Below, piece by piece: positions 9,004 through 16,107 of a stretch of DNA of 45,496 nucleotides. The notes under the pieces are model-generated. The model saw nothing but the letters and a program-made list of their open reading frames with translations, did no database searches and was not told the DNA's origin. The position numbers were made by a program, and so were the translations under genes. Position 1 is the stretch's first letter. Each line of letters opens with the position of its first letter. This stretch comes from CAZMFZ01 sp046152935 (lineage in GTDB: Bacteria > Bacteroidota > Bacteroidia > Cytophagales > UBA9547), in NCBI GenBank assembly GCA_046152935.1, contig JBJXGB010000194.1:1-45496 (forward strand), read 5' to 3'.

Positions 9004-9028
9004 TTATGTTTGCGAATTGGAATATATT

Positions 9029-9610
9029 ATGTCAAAAAAAATTAAAGTTGCCATTTTTGCCTCTGGTTCGGGTTCAAATGCCGAAAATATCTGTCAATAT
9101 TTTAGAAATAGTCATCAAATTGAAATCGTTTCAATTTTCTGTAATAATGCAGATGCTTACGTAATTGAGCGAGCTACAAAACTAAATTTGCCAATTCATA
9201 TCTTCACTAAAGAAGATTTTGTTGAAAATGGGATCGTAATGCGTCTTCTGGATTCTGAAGGAATTGATTTTGTGGTTTTAGCTGGATTTTTGTGGCTAAT
9301 TCCAAAATTTTTGGTGGCAAAGTATCCCAAAAGAATAATCAATATTCATCCTGCATTATTACCAAATTTTGGTGGTAAAGGAATGTACGGACGAAAAGTA
9401 CATGAGGCTGTAAAACAAGCAAATCATAGTGAAACTGGCATTACTATCCATTTTGTGAATGAAAATTACGATGAAGGCGATGTAATTTTTCAGGCTCGAA
9501 CAGATGTATATTTGCTAGATGATGCAGATTCGATTGCCCAAAAAGTGCATGAATTAGAGTATTTGTATTATCCCAAAATTGTGGAAGAAACTATTTTGAA
9601 AATATTTTGA
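9029..9610 (+). CDS. purN: Phosphoribosylglycinamide formyltransferase
   Basis: The product is 193 residues and catalyses formylation of GAR with 10-formyltetrahydrofolate, the third step of purine synthesis. The phosphate-binding loop FASGSGSNAENI is at residues 10-21, the catalytic NIHPALLP motif carries the Asn and His, and the catalytic Asp lies in NENYDEGDVIFQ. Length is normal. I chose ATG 9029, since MSKKIKVAIFASGSG gives the family N-terminus; the longer frame from 8984 overlaps the UbiA gene. It sits 25 bp after the UbiA gene and is followed by the infC promoter. Confidence 0.95.
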   Translation: MSKKIKVAIFASGSGSNAENICQYFRNSHQIEIVSIFCNNADAYVIERATKLNLPIHIFTKEDFVENGIVMRLLDSEGIDFVVLAGFLWLIPKFLVAKYPKRIINIHPALLPNFGGKGMYGRKVHEAVKQANHSETGITIHFVNENYDEGDVIFQARTDVYLLDDADSIAQKVHELEYLYYPKIVEETILKIF

Positions 9611-9640
9611 TGTGCAGATGTAGTAATTTATATTTTCTTG

Positions 9641-9648
9641 TATCTTTG
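9641..9648 (+). promoter_or_regulatory. infC: Candidate -7 element of the infC-rpmI-rplT operon
   Basis: TATCTTTG matches the Bacteroidetes -7 consensus TAnnTTTG. It would start transcription near 9655 and give a leader of about 30 nt before the proposed AUC start of infC. No clear -33 TTTG is seen at 18-21 nt, so it rests on the -7 element and position. Confidence 0.45.
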
Positions 9649-9686
9649 CGGGCTATTTTCAAAAGTAACTTAAACAATATACTCTT

Positions 9687-10262
9687 ATCGCAAACGATTT
9701 CCAACCGAGACCTAGGCCATTTCAAGGCCCTAGAAGACCTCAAAAAGAAGAACCATTTCTGGTAAACCAGTTAATAAAGGCTGCAAGAGTTAGGGTTGTT
9801 GGTGAAAATATAGAACAGGGCGTATATGATTTGAGCGAGGCAGTGAAATTGGCTTTGGCGCAAGGTTTGGATCTGGTGGAGATTTCTCCAAATGCAGATC
9901 CACCAGTATGTAGAATTGTTGATTACTCGAAATTCAAATACGAGCAAAAGAAAAAGCAAAAAGAAATAAAAGCAAAAGCCCAAAAGGCCGTTTTAAAAGA
10001 AATACGTTTTGGACCTAATACTGATGAGCATGATTTTGAATTCAAATTGAAACATGCCATTAATTTCTTGAAGGAAGGTTCGAAAGTGAAAGCTTATGTG
10101 CAGTTTTCGGGTAGGGAAATGGCATACAAAGAAAGAGGCGAAGTGATGTTGTTGAAATTTGCTCAAGGGCTTGAGGAATATGCCAAAGTAGAGCAAATGC
10201 CACAAATGGAAGGTAGGAAAATGCTATTGATGCTTGTGCCTAAGCCCAATATTAAAAAGTAA
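9687..10262 (+). CDS. infC: Translation initiation factor IF-3, apparent AUC start
   Basis: IF-3 binds the 30S subunit, checks start-codon pairing and prevents early 50S joining. The conserved N-domain begins at 9753 (PFLVNQLIKAARVRVVGENI), followed by LDLVEISPNADPPVCRIVDY, the linker and the C-domain ending with MLVPKPN. The frame is open back to a stop at 9666 but has no ATG, GTG or TTG upstream of the conserved core; the first TTG (9831) would delete about 50 conserved residues. The only credible start is ATC at 9687, giving 191 aa with an Arg/Pro-rich N-terminus usual in Bacteroidetes. Rare AUU/AUC/AUA starts are known for infC, where IF-3 represses its own mRNA. thrS, often just upstream, is absent. 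Confidence 0.88.
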   Translation: MANDFQPRPRPFQGPRRPQKEEPFLVNQLIKAARVRVVGENIEQGVYDLSEAVKLALAQGLDLVEISPNADPPVCRIVDYSKFKYEQKKKQKEIKAKAQKAVLKEIRFGPNTDEHDFEFKLKHAINFLKEGSKVKAYVQFSGREMAYKERGEVMLLKFAQGLEEYAKVEQMPQMEGRKMLLMLVPKPNIKK

Positions 10263-10308
10263 AACCGCCTGAGAAGGTTATTTATAGATAGATTAAATAG
10301 TAAAGCAA

Positions 10309-10509
10309 ATGCCTAAAGTAAAATCAAACAAGTCTGCTGCCAAGAGATTTAAAATCACAGGAACAGGCAAATTAAAAAGAAAGCACGCTTTCAAAAACCA
10401 TATCCTTACTAAAAAGGATACTAAAAGAAAGCGTCACCTTGCCGCAATGGCTATTGTACATCCTGCTGACATGCCAAGGATTTCAATGTTGTTCAGAGGT
10501 CAGTTGTAA
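10309..10509 (+). CDS. rpmI: 50S ribosomal protein L35
   Basis: The product is 66 residues, very basic, with the L35 pattern KVKSNKSAAKRFKITGTGKLKR near the N-terminus and the KKDTKRKRHL stretch. The length is normal. It lies 46 nt after infC and 79 nt before rplT, the conserved infC-rpmI-rplT order. The ATG start (MPKVKSNKSAAK) agrees with the family. Confidence 0.96.
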   Translation: MPKVKSNKSAAKRFKITGTGKLKRKHAFKNHILTKKDTKRKRHLAAMAIVHPADMPRISMLFRGQL

Positions 10510-10588
10510 AAACTGGTTTATTGTTAAACCCGATGCAAGGCTTAAAGTGTGAGAATCACCGCCTTATGTCAAAAACCAAAAAAGTAAA

Positions 10589-10936
10589 ATGGCTCGTTCA
10601 GTAAACGCAGTAGCCTCAAGGGCAAGAAGGAAAAAAATAATGGACTCTGCAAAGGGTTTCATCGGTGGAAATAGCAGGGTATATACCGTAGCTAAAAACC
10701 GTGTCGAAAAAGGAAAGCAATATGCTTACCGCGATAGAAAAGCAAAGAAACGCGAATTTCGTGCTTTGTGGATACAACGTATCAATGCTGGTGTTCGTGA
10801 ATTGGGATACTCCTATTCCGTATTTATGGGTAAATTAGGAACTACAGAGATAAATTTAGATAGAAAAGTATTGGCTGATTTGGCTATGAACAACAATGAA
10901 GCTTTCAAAGCAATTGTTGATAAAGTAATGGTGTAG
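10589..10936 (+). CDS. rplT: 50S ribosomal protein L20
   Basis: The product is 115 residues with the family pattern MARSVNAVASRARRKKIM, then AKGFIGGNSRVYTVAKNRVEKG and RRDRK-like YAYRDRKAKKREFRALWIQRINAG, ending in a helical C-domain. L20 is an early 23S rRNA-binding assembly protein. In other bacteria it represses its own operon by binding a leader mimic. The 79-nt rpmI-rplT gap here is longer than usual and could hold such a site, but I cannot show one. A strong bidirectional terminator follows. Confidence 0.96.
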   Translation: MARSVNAVASRARRKKIMDSAKGFIGGNSRVYTVAKNRVEKGKQYAYRDRKAKKREFRALWIQRINAGVRELGYSYSVFMGKLGTTEINLDRKVLADLAMNNNEAFKAIVDKVMV

Positions 10937-10956
10937 AGCTGACCTTCGATTTTAGC

Positions 10957-10990
10957 AAAAAAGCCTCGAAATAATGATCGAGGCTTTTTT
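10957..10990. terminator. Bidirectional intrinsic terminator after rplT
   Basis: AAGCCTCG (10961-10968) pairs with CGAGGCTT (10979-10986) around a 10-nt loop, with an A-run before and six T after. It ends the infC operon and also the convergent gene whose stop lies at 10992. Confidence 0.85.
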
Positions 10991-10991
10991 G

Positions 10992-11423
10992 TTACCAAAC
11001 AAAATCAGAAGAATTTCTTCTGCACTCTACAATTCGCTTTTGTAATCGCAATTTCCAGCCTGGCCCATTGCGAAAAGTTAGTTCTAAATTGGTGCCTAAG
11101 TTGTAAAAAAACACATAAAATTTATTTGTTTCGGCTAGATCTTTGTTGCAAACCACCAAATATTCAAATCCCATTTTTACTGTTTCTTCGCTTACGCAGG
11201 CATTTCCAGTCATTAAATCTTTGTTGTCGAACTTCAATATTTTCAATAGTGGCAATTTTGGGCTTGGTATATCTGGAAATGGAGAAGGATTTAAAATGCC
11301 TCCTTCAAATTCTTCAAGTTGATATTTTTCTTGTTTGGCCTGCGAAAAACCATTAATCGAAAATAACAAAAGACAAAAAAGTACAAAAAAATGGCTATAA
11401 TATGATTTCAAAACTAATGTCAT
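10992..11423 (-). CDS. Secreted protein of unknown function
   Basis: The product is 143 residues from the ATG at 11423 (a further in-frame ATG at 11438 would add five residues). Residues 1-28 are a signal peptide: a hydrophobic FFVLFCLLLFSI core and an FSQA cleavage region. The mature part holds two cysteines (in GNACVSEE and VVCNKD) that could form a disulfide, plus a third near the end, and a Pro-rich N-terminal part (PSPFPDIPSPKLP). I recognise no family. It converges on the rplT operon and shares its terminator; on the other side it is divergent from the glycosyltransferase cluster, to which it need not belong. Confidence 0.6.
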   Translation of the reverse strand: MTLVLKSYYSHFFVLFCLLLFSINGFSQAKQEKYQLEEFEGGILNPSPFPDIPSPKLPLLKILKFDNKDLMTGNACVSEETVKMGFEYLVVCNKDLAETNKFYVFFYNLGTNLELTFRNGPGWKLRLQKRIVECRRNSSDFVW

Positions 11424-11499
11424 AGGGAATAAGTACAAAAATAAAGATAAAATTGTGAATTAATGATAATTGGCTCAAATTCGTAACCAAAATTGCTGC

Positions 11500-12489
11500 A
11501 TGTTCTACTCAATTATTGTTCCGGTTTACAATCGCCCTGAAGAAATCGAGGAATTACTTAAATGCCTTGTTAATCAAACATTTACAAATTTTGAGGTTTG
11601 TATCGTTGAAAGTGGCTCTGAAATTAGAAAGGCTGATGAAGTTGTAGAAAAATTCAGATCGCTACTGGACATTCAATATCTCCCAACGGGCAATTATGGT
11701 CCGGGAATATCTAGAAACTTTGGCATGAAAAATGCAAGAGGAGATTTTTTTGTTATTCTTGATTCCGATATTTTGCTCGATGTCGATTTTATGCAAAATG
11801 TAGATGCTGGAATAGCAAATGAAAAATTAGACTGCTACGGAGGTCCAGATAGATCGCACTCCAGTTTTACAGATATAGAAAAGGCCTTCAACTACTCTCT
11901 GACCTCATTCTTAACAACAGGTGGAATGCGTGGCGGCTCAAAAAGGGCTACCACCTTTCATCCACGTAGTTTCAACATGGGATTTTCAAGAAAAGTATAT
12001 GAAGCTACTGGTGGCTATCCATTTGGATTCATGGGTGAAGACCTCGTATTAAGCCTAAAAATAAGGAGTTTGGGGTTTAAAATAGGGCTAATTCCTGATG
12101 CCTTTGTGTATCATCATCGAAAAAAAGATTTTAAGACCTTTTTTCGGTACATGAAGTTTTTCGGCAAATCCAGAATTAATATTATGAAACATATACCTGG
12201 TTCGCTTAAACCTGTTCATTTGATGCCTGTTGCATTTATGTTTTTCTTCGTCTTTAGTTATTTTACTGTGTTTATTCACCCGTATTTATTTATTAGTATG
12301 AAAATACTTTTATATGGATATTTGGGCCTGATCTTGCTAGATTCTACACGTAGGAACGAATCATTCTACATTGGAATACTGAGTGTATTGGCAACGGTCG
12401 TGCAATTTTTTGGGTATGGAATTGGATTTTTAGAAGATTTCTGGAAAAGAATAGTGATTGGTGATAGCAAAGAACTAAAAAATATTTAA
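11500..12489 (+). CDS. Family 2 glycosyltransferase, membrane-anchored
   Basis: The product is 329 residues. The GT-A domain (1-230) starts with FYSIIVPVYNRPEEIEELLKCL, has the nucleotide/metal site DSD in VILDSDILLD, the GGPD acceptor-side motif and the FGFMGEDLVLSLKIR stretch with the catalytic acidic pair. Two or three hydrophobic helices at about 240-315 anchor it to the inner membrane. It would transfer a sugar from a nucleotide-sugar donor during polysaccharide or glycolipid synthesis. Start is ATG 11500; the earlier TTG at 11470 adds a non-homologous leader. rfbF begins 10 bp later, so the two are surely co-transcribed. Confidence 0.88.
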   Translation: MFYSIIVPVYNRPEEIEELLKCLVNQTFTNFEVCIVESGSEIRKADEVVEKFRSLLDIQYLPTGNYGPGISRNFGMKNARGDFFVILDSDILLDVDFMQNVDAGIANEKLDCYGGPDRSHSSFTDIEKAFNYSLTSFLTTGGMRGGSKRATTFHPRSFNMGFSRKVYEATGGYPFGFMGEDLVLSLKIRSLGFKIGLIPDAFVYHHRKKDFKTFFRYMKFFGKSRINIMKHIPGSLKPVHLMPVAFMFFFVFSYFTVFIHPYLFISMKILLYGYLGLILLDSTRRNESFYIGILSVLATVVQFFGYGIGFLEDFWKRIVIGDSKELKNI

Positions 12490-12499
12490 TTGACAAAAA

Positions 12500-13273
12500 A
12501 TGAAAGTATTACTTCTAGCAGGTGGATTGGGCACTAGAATTAGTGAGGAAACAGGTATCAAGCCAAAACCTATGGTCGAAATAGGTGGAAAACCCATTTT
12601 GTGGCATATTATGAAAATGTATGCAACACATGGATTTAATGAGTTTGTGGTGTTGCTTGGCTACAAAGGTTACTATGTAAAAGAATATTTTACGAACTAT
12701 TTTTTGCATCAAAACGATATTACCATTGATTTAAAGAAAAATAAAGTAGAATATTTCAATAACGCAGCGGAAGATTGGAAAATAACATTGATGGACACGG
12801 GTGAGCATTCTATGACAGGCGGACGAATAAAACGTGCCAAAGAAATCATTGGAAATGAAACTTTTCTTTTGACTTATGGAGACGGTGTTTCAGATATTGA
12901 TATCCGAAAAACGTATGAATTTCACAAATCACATGGCAAAATGCTGACGGTTGCTGCCATACAGCCAGAGGCAAGGTATGGTCTTTTAGATTTTGGTGAG
13001 GGCACTGATGTAAGTGGTTTTCTAGAGAAGCCTGTAGGCGAAGGTGGCTGGATAAACGGTGGTTTTTTCGTTTGTGAGCCCAGCGTAATAGATTATATAT
13101 CAGACGATTATACCATTTGGGAACGCGAACCAATGGAAGCCATTGCTGCGCTCAAAGAAATGAAAGCGTATCGCCACCACGGTTTTTGGCAAAGCATGGA
13201 TACACTTAGAGATAAAACCAAACTCCAAATGCTTTGGGAGGGCGGAAAAGCCCCTTGGAAAATTTGGAAATAA
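12500..13273 (+). CDS. rfbF: Glucose-1-phosphate cytidylyltransferase
   Basis: The product is 257 residues and makes CDP-glucose from CTP and glucose 1-phosphate, the entry to CDP-linked deoxysugars. The N-terminus LLAGGLGTRISEETGIKPKPMVEIGGKPI carries the nucleotide-binding signature and catalytic residues. LTYGDGVSDID is the metal site, and the C-terminal WQSMDTLRDK is typical of RfbF. Length and order are normal. The usual next gene, rfbG (CDP-glucose 4,6-dehydratase), is not present; two SDR genes follow after a 183-bp gap. That gap (13274-13456) holds a possible -7 element and no gene. Confidence 0.93.
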   Translation: MKVLLLAGGLGTRISEETGIKPKPMVEIGGKPILWHIMKMYATHGFNEFVVLLGYKGYYVKEYFTNYFLHQNDITIDLKKNKVEYFNNAAEDWKITLMDTGEHSMTGGRIKRAKEIIGNETFLLTYGDGVSDIDIRKTYEFHKSHGKMLTVAAIQPEARYGLLDFGEGTDVSGFLEKPVGEGGWINGGFFVCEPSVIDYISDDYTIWEREPMEAIAALKEMKAYRHHGFWQSMDTLRDKTKLQMLWEGGKAPWKIWK

Positions 13274-13387
13274 ATTTGTAGATTGTAGATAGATGAAATG
13301 AAAGTATTGAGTTATTAGTCGAAAAGGAATTTTATTGGGATTAAACAAAATCTACGAAGGCTTAAAATTTTAGTGCATTTTTTACCT

Positions 13388-13395
13388 TATTTTTG
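13388..13395 (+). promoter_or_regulatory. Candidate -7 element before the first SDR gene
   Basis: TATTTTTG matches TAnnTTTG and lies 61 nt before the SDR start, inside the 183-bp gap after rfbF. No TTTG is found at the expected -33 distance, so a separate promoter is only suggested. Confidence 0.28.
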
Positions 13396-13456
13396 TTGTC
13401 CAAAAAGAAATATTTTCAAATTCATTCGAGATAACAGAGAAATTACTAATTAGATT

Positions 13457-14392
13457 ATGCCCAAAATATTAATTACAGGTGGTCTTGGCAATTTAGGATC
13501 ATGGCTAACAGAACATTTTGCTTTGAATGGCTTTGAGGTTTATGTTTTGGCCAAAAACTTTCGTCAAATTGTGACAACTGCAAAATACCATTTGATTCAA
13601 TGTGATATTTCAGAATTTTCAGAAGTAAAAACAAAGCTTTCCGACTATGAATTTGAATACGTAATTCATGCAGGAAGCGTAAATGATGGCTTTGTAGAGA
13701 ATTATTTCAAACTAGCGCTTGATGTTAACACCTTGGGAACTAGGAACTTACTGGAGTTCTACAAAGACAAGAAGCTCAAAAACTTCATTTATTTTTCCAC
13801 TTTTCAGGTATATGGCAAATATGAAGGCGAAATATCAGAAGTAACACCAACCGAGCCCAAAAATGACTACGGGGCGACACATCTATTCGCAGAATACTAT
13901 GTAAAGCAATTTCATGCATCGCATCAGTTACCTTATTCAATTGTCAGATTATCAAATAGTTACGGTTGCCCCAAAGACTACAATTCTTCAAAATGGTATT
14001 TGGTTCTAAACGATTTGGCTAAATCTGCTTTTGAGAAAAAAGAAATTATTTTGAAATCGAATGGCCAAGCCCCGAGAGATTTTATTTGGATGGGAGATGT
14101 GTGTCAAATTATTTATCAACTCATTGAAAAACAGGCTACTAACGAAACTTACAACATTAGTGGAGAGACCACCTACAAGATGATTGACATAGCCAATGAA
14201 GTGAAAATGGCTTACCTTGAACGCTTTAAAGTAGAAATTCCTGTAAAAGTAAATTTGGGAGATAAAACGGTGCATAACGATTCACTAAAAGTAAATGCTT
14301 CAAAGCTAAAAGAATTGATCCAGTACAATGCTGAGCCTCATTTTAAAGACGAGGCTTTGAAAATTTTTGGGTTTTTGGAGAAAAGGAATTAG
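13457..14392 (+). CDS. Extended SDR-family NAD-dependent sugar epimerase/dehydratase with YxxxH
   Basis: The product is 311 residues. The Rossmann motif TGGLGNLGSW is at residues 7-16, the NAD-binding acid region follows, and FSTFQVYG supplies the active-site Ser/Thr. The usual catalytic YxxxK reads Y138-G-A-T-H142, so the essential lysine is replaced by histidine. The rest (VRLSNSYG, DFIWMGDV, YNISG) is normal for nucleotide-sugar epimerase/dehydratases. The context after rfbF suggests a CDP-sugar, for example a dehydratase or a paratose/abequose-type reductase, but the substrate cannot be read. The changed residue may lower activity or mark a subfamily. It lies 200 bp before the next SDR gene. 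Confidence 0.8.
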   Translation: MPKILITGGLGNLGSWLTEHFALNGFEVYVLAKNFRQIVTTAKYHLIQCDISEFSEVKTKLSDYEFEYVIHAGSVNDGFVENYFKLALDVNTLGTRNLLEFYKDKKLKNFIYFSTFQVYGKYEGEISEVTPTEPKNDYGATHLFAEYYVKQFHASHQLPYSIVRLSNSYGCPKDYNSSKWYLVLNDLAKSAFEKKEIILKSNGQAPRDFIWMGDVCQIIYQLIEKQATNETYNISGETTYKMIDIANEVKMAYLERFKVEIPVKVNLGDKTVHNDSLKVNASKLKELIQYNAEPHFKDEALKIFGFLEKRN

Positions 14393-14542
14393 GATGAGTG
14401 AGCCAGCAAGTACAAATTGATAATTCTGATTCATTTACATCGCAACTAAGATTCCTTTCAGAATTGTTAAAATACCTTCAAAAACAACTCGATCAAACAC
14501 GCAAATATTTTTCAAACTTTTTATTTTTGCTTTTGGTAATGC

Positions 14543-14550
14543 TACATTTG
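14543..14550 (+). promoter_or_regulatory. Candidate -7 element before the second SDR gene
   Basis: TACATTTG matches TAnnTTTG, 45 nt before the TTG start at 14596, in a 203-bp gap (14393-14595) otherwise without a supported gene. The -33 box is not convincing (TTTG lies only 13 nt upstream). Confidence 0.3.
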
Positions 14551-14595
14551 CAGTGTTTTTCCATCACTACAAAAAATAATTAACAACCAACTTCT

Positions 14596-15597
14596 TTGAA
14601 AAAAATACTCGTTACTGGCCATAGAGGCTATATTGGTGTACATTTAGTACAATTATTAAAATCTGCGGGCTATTATGTGGTTGGTAACGACATCAATCTT
14701 TTTGAAGGCTGCGAATGGGAATCGTCTACGAAACCTGATCTCGAACTTATCAAAGATGTTCGTGATCTTTCCGTACAAGATTTGCACGGGATTGATTGCA
14801 TAATGCACTTAGCAGCGATTTCAAACGACCCAATGGGTGATCTGGATGCTGATATTACCTACAGTATTAATAAAGAGGGCAGTATTCGGTTAGCAAAAAT
14901 CGCTAAGGAAGCTGGTGTATCTCGCTTTCTATTTTCCAGCTCTTGTTCTATTTATGGCAAAAGCGACAAAATAGATATGGAAGAAACCGATCCTACGGTT
15001 CCGCTCACAGCCTATGCTATTTCGAAAATAGAATCTGAAAAAGCCATTTCGGCCATGGCAGATGATACATTTTCTCCTGCTTTTTTAAGAAATGCAACGG
15101 CTTACGGTCATTCGCCAATGTTACGTATCGATCTGGTAGTGAACAACTTACTGGCTTGTGCAGTAGCTAGAGGCGACATTAGAATCATGAGTGATGGTAG
15201 CCCTTGGCGACCATTGGTACATTGCAAAGATATTGCAAGAGCATTTGTAGCTTTTTTTGAAGCACCCAAAGCAACGATTCACAATCAAATCGTAAATATT
15301 GGTGGAAATAAAGAAAACTATCAAGTGAAAGATGTGGGTAATTTGGTGCAAAAACTGGTACCCAATGCTCAAATTGTGTACACAGGTGAGGTAGGAAGCG
15401 ATTCGAGAGACTATAAAGTGAAATTTGACAAACTCAATTCGATCTTGCCAGATTTTAAACTTGAATATACGCTGGAGTCGGGAATGGAAGAGCTTCATAA
15501 AAAATATATTGAACACAATTTCTCTGAAGCCGATTTTAATAGCGAACAATTTGTGAGATTGAGAACCTTGAAAAACAGATTACATCTGATTAAATAA
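14596..15597 (+). CDS. Extended SDR-family nucleotide-sugar epimerase/dehydratase
   Basis: The product is 333 residues, read from TTG at 14596 (no ATG near; MKKILVTGHRGYIG gives the exact family N-terminus). The Rossmann motif is TGHRGYIG. MHLAAISNDPMGDL, FSSSCSIYG and YAISK (catalytic YxxxK intact) follow, then RNATAYGHSPMLRIDLVVNN, PWRPLVH and ENYQVKD. This set belongs to an SDR group commonly found with RfbF, in clusters for branched or modified CDP-/dTDP-sugars. Exact substrate unknown. It is followed after 7 bp by a small conserved gene, so the two form one unit. It probably acts in the cytosol on the sugar begun by RfbF. Confidence 0.87.
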   Translation: MKKILVTGHRGYIGVHLVQLLKSAGYYVVGNDINLFEGCEWESSTKPDLELIKDVRDLSVQDLHGIDCIMHLAAISNDPMGDLDADITYSINKEGSIRLAKIAKEAGVSRFLFSSSCSIYGKSDKIDMEETDPTVPLTAYAISKIESEKAISAMADDTFSPAFLRNATAYGHSPMLRIDLVVNNLLACAVARGDIRIMSDGSPWRPLVHCKDIARAFVAFFEAPKATIHNQIVNIGGNKENYQVKDVGNLVQKLVPNAQIVYTGEVGSDSRDYKVKFDKLNSILPDFKLEYTLESGMEELHKKYIEHNFSEADFNSEQFVRLRTLKNRLHLIK

Positions 15598-15604
15598 GCC
15601 CAAA

Positions 15605-15970
15605 ATGGAAAATAATCCTTCTTTTGATGAGATAGAATATCGACTGGAAAAAATGCTTGAAAAGTATTTTGGACCTGGTGAGCCTATTTTTCTTGGTGAT
15701 AAATGGCGTGGAGGGAAAATGATTTTACAGCCCTCCGACCCCTCATTAAAATCGAAAGAAGTACCAATTGAAGACTTTTTTCACAAAATAGTGATGTTGA
15801 GAGACCGATTGCGCGTGATGGAACAAAAAATAAATGCCAATCCCAAAATGACCGATGACGAAAAAGTAGAAATGCAGCAGTACATTACCCGTACTTACGG
15901 CACACTAACAACTTTCAACGTTCTTTTCAGACATCCTAGCCAGCAATTTGTTGGACAAAAATCAGAATAA
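15605..15970 (+). CDS. Small conserved cytosolic protein, unknown function
   Basis: The product is 121 residues, without signal peptide or membrane segment, with mixed charge and probably mostly helical. Striking parts are FGPGEPIFLGDKWRGGKMILQP-like residues 22-43 and a long helix (about 60-105) with VMLRDRLRVMEQKINAN. I recognise no named family, though the sequence has the regular look of a conserved protein and codon use like its neighbours. It starts 7 bp after the SDR gene, so it is translationally linked to the sugar cluster. No catalytic motif is visible. An accessory or structural role in that pathway is conceivable but only inferred from position. Confidence 0.6.
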   Translation: MENNPSFDEIEYRLEKMLEKYFGPGEPIFLGDKWRGGKMILQPSDPSLKSKEVPIEDFFHKIVMLRDRLRVMEQKINANPKMTDDEKVEMQQYITRTYGTLTTFNVLFRHPSQQFVGQKSE

Positions 15971-16107
15971 CACCCTTTTCTCAATTTCCCAAAATAGAAT
16001 AACACTCATTATCGCTAGGAAATTAAATTGCCGATACCCGCCTACAAATATTCTTTGCTTCGGATATGAATATCATTTTTTATCTTTACTGATATTTCCA
16101 TGCGAAA

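Noticed and set aside
9831..10262. infC starting at TTG 9831 (143 aa)
   Set aside because: It would remove about 50 residues of the conserved IF-3 N-terminal domain that are encoded in the same open frame upstream.
14398..14583. 61-codon ORF between the two SDR genes
   Set aside because: It starts at a non-ATG codon, has no homologous look, and its end overlaps the candidate promoter and leader of the next gene.
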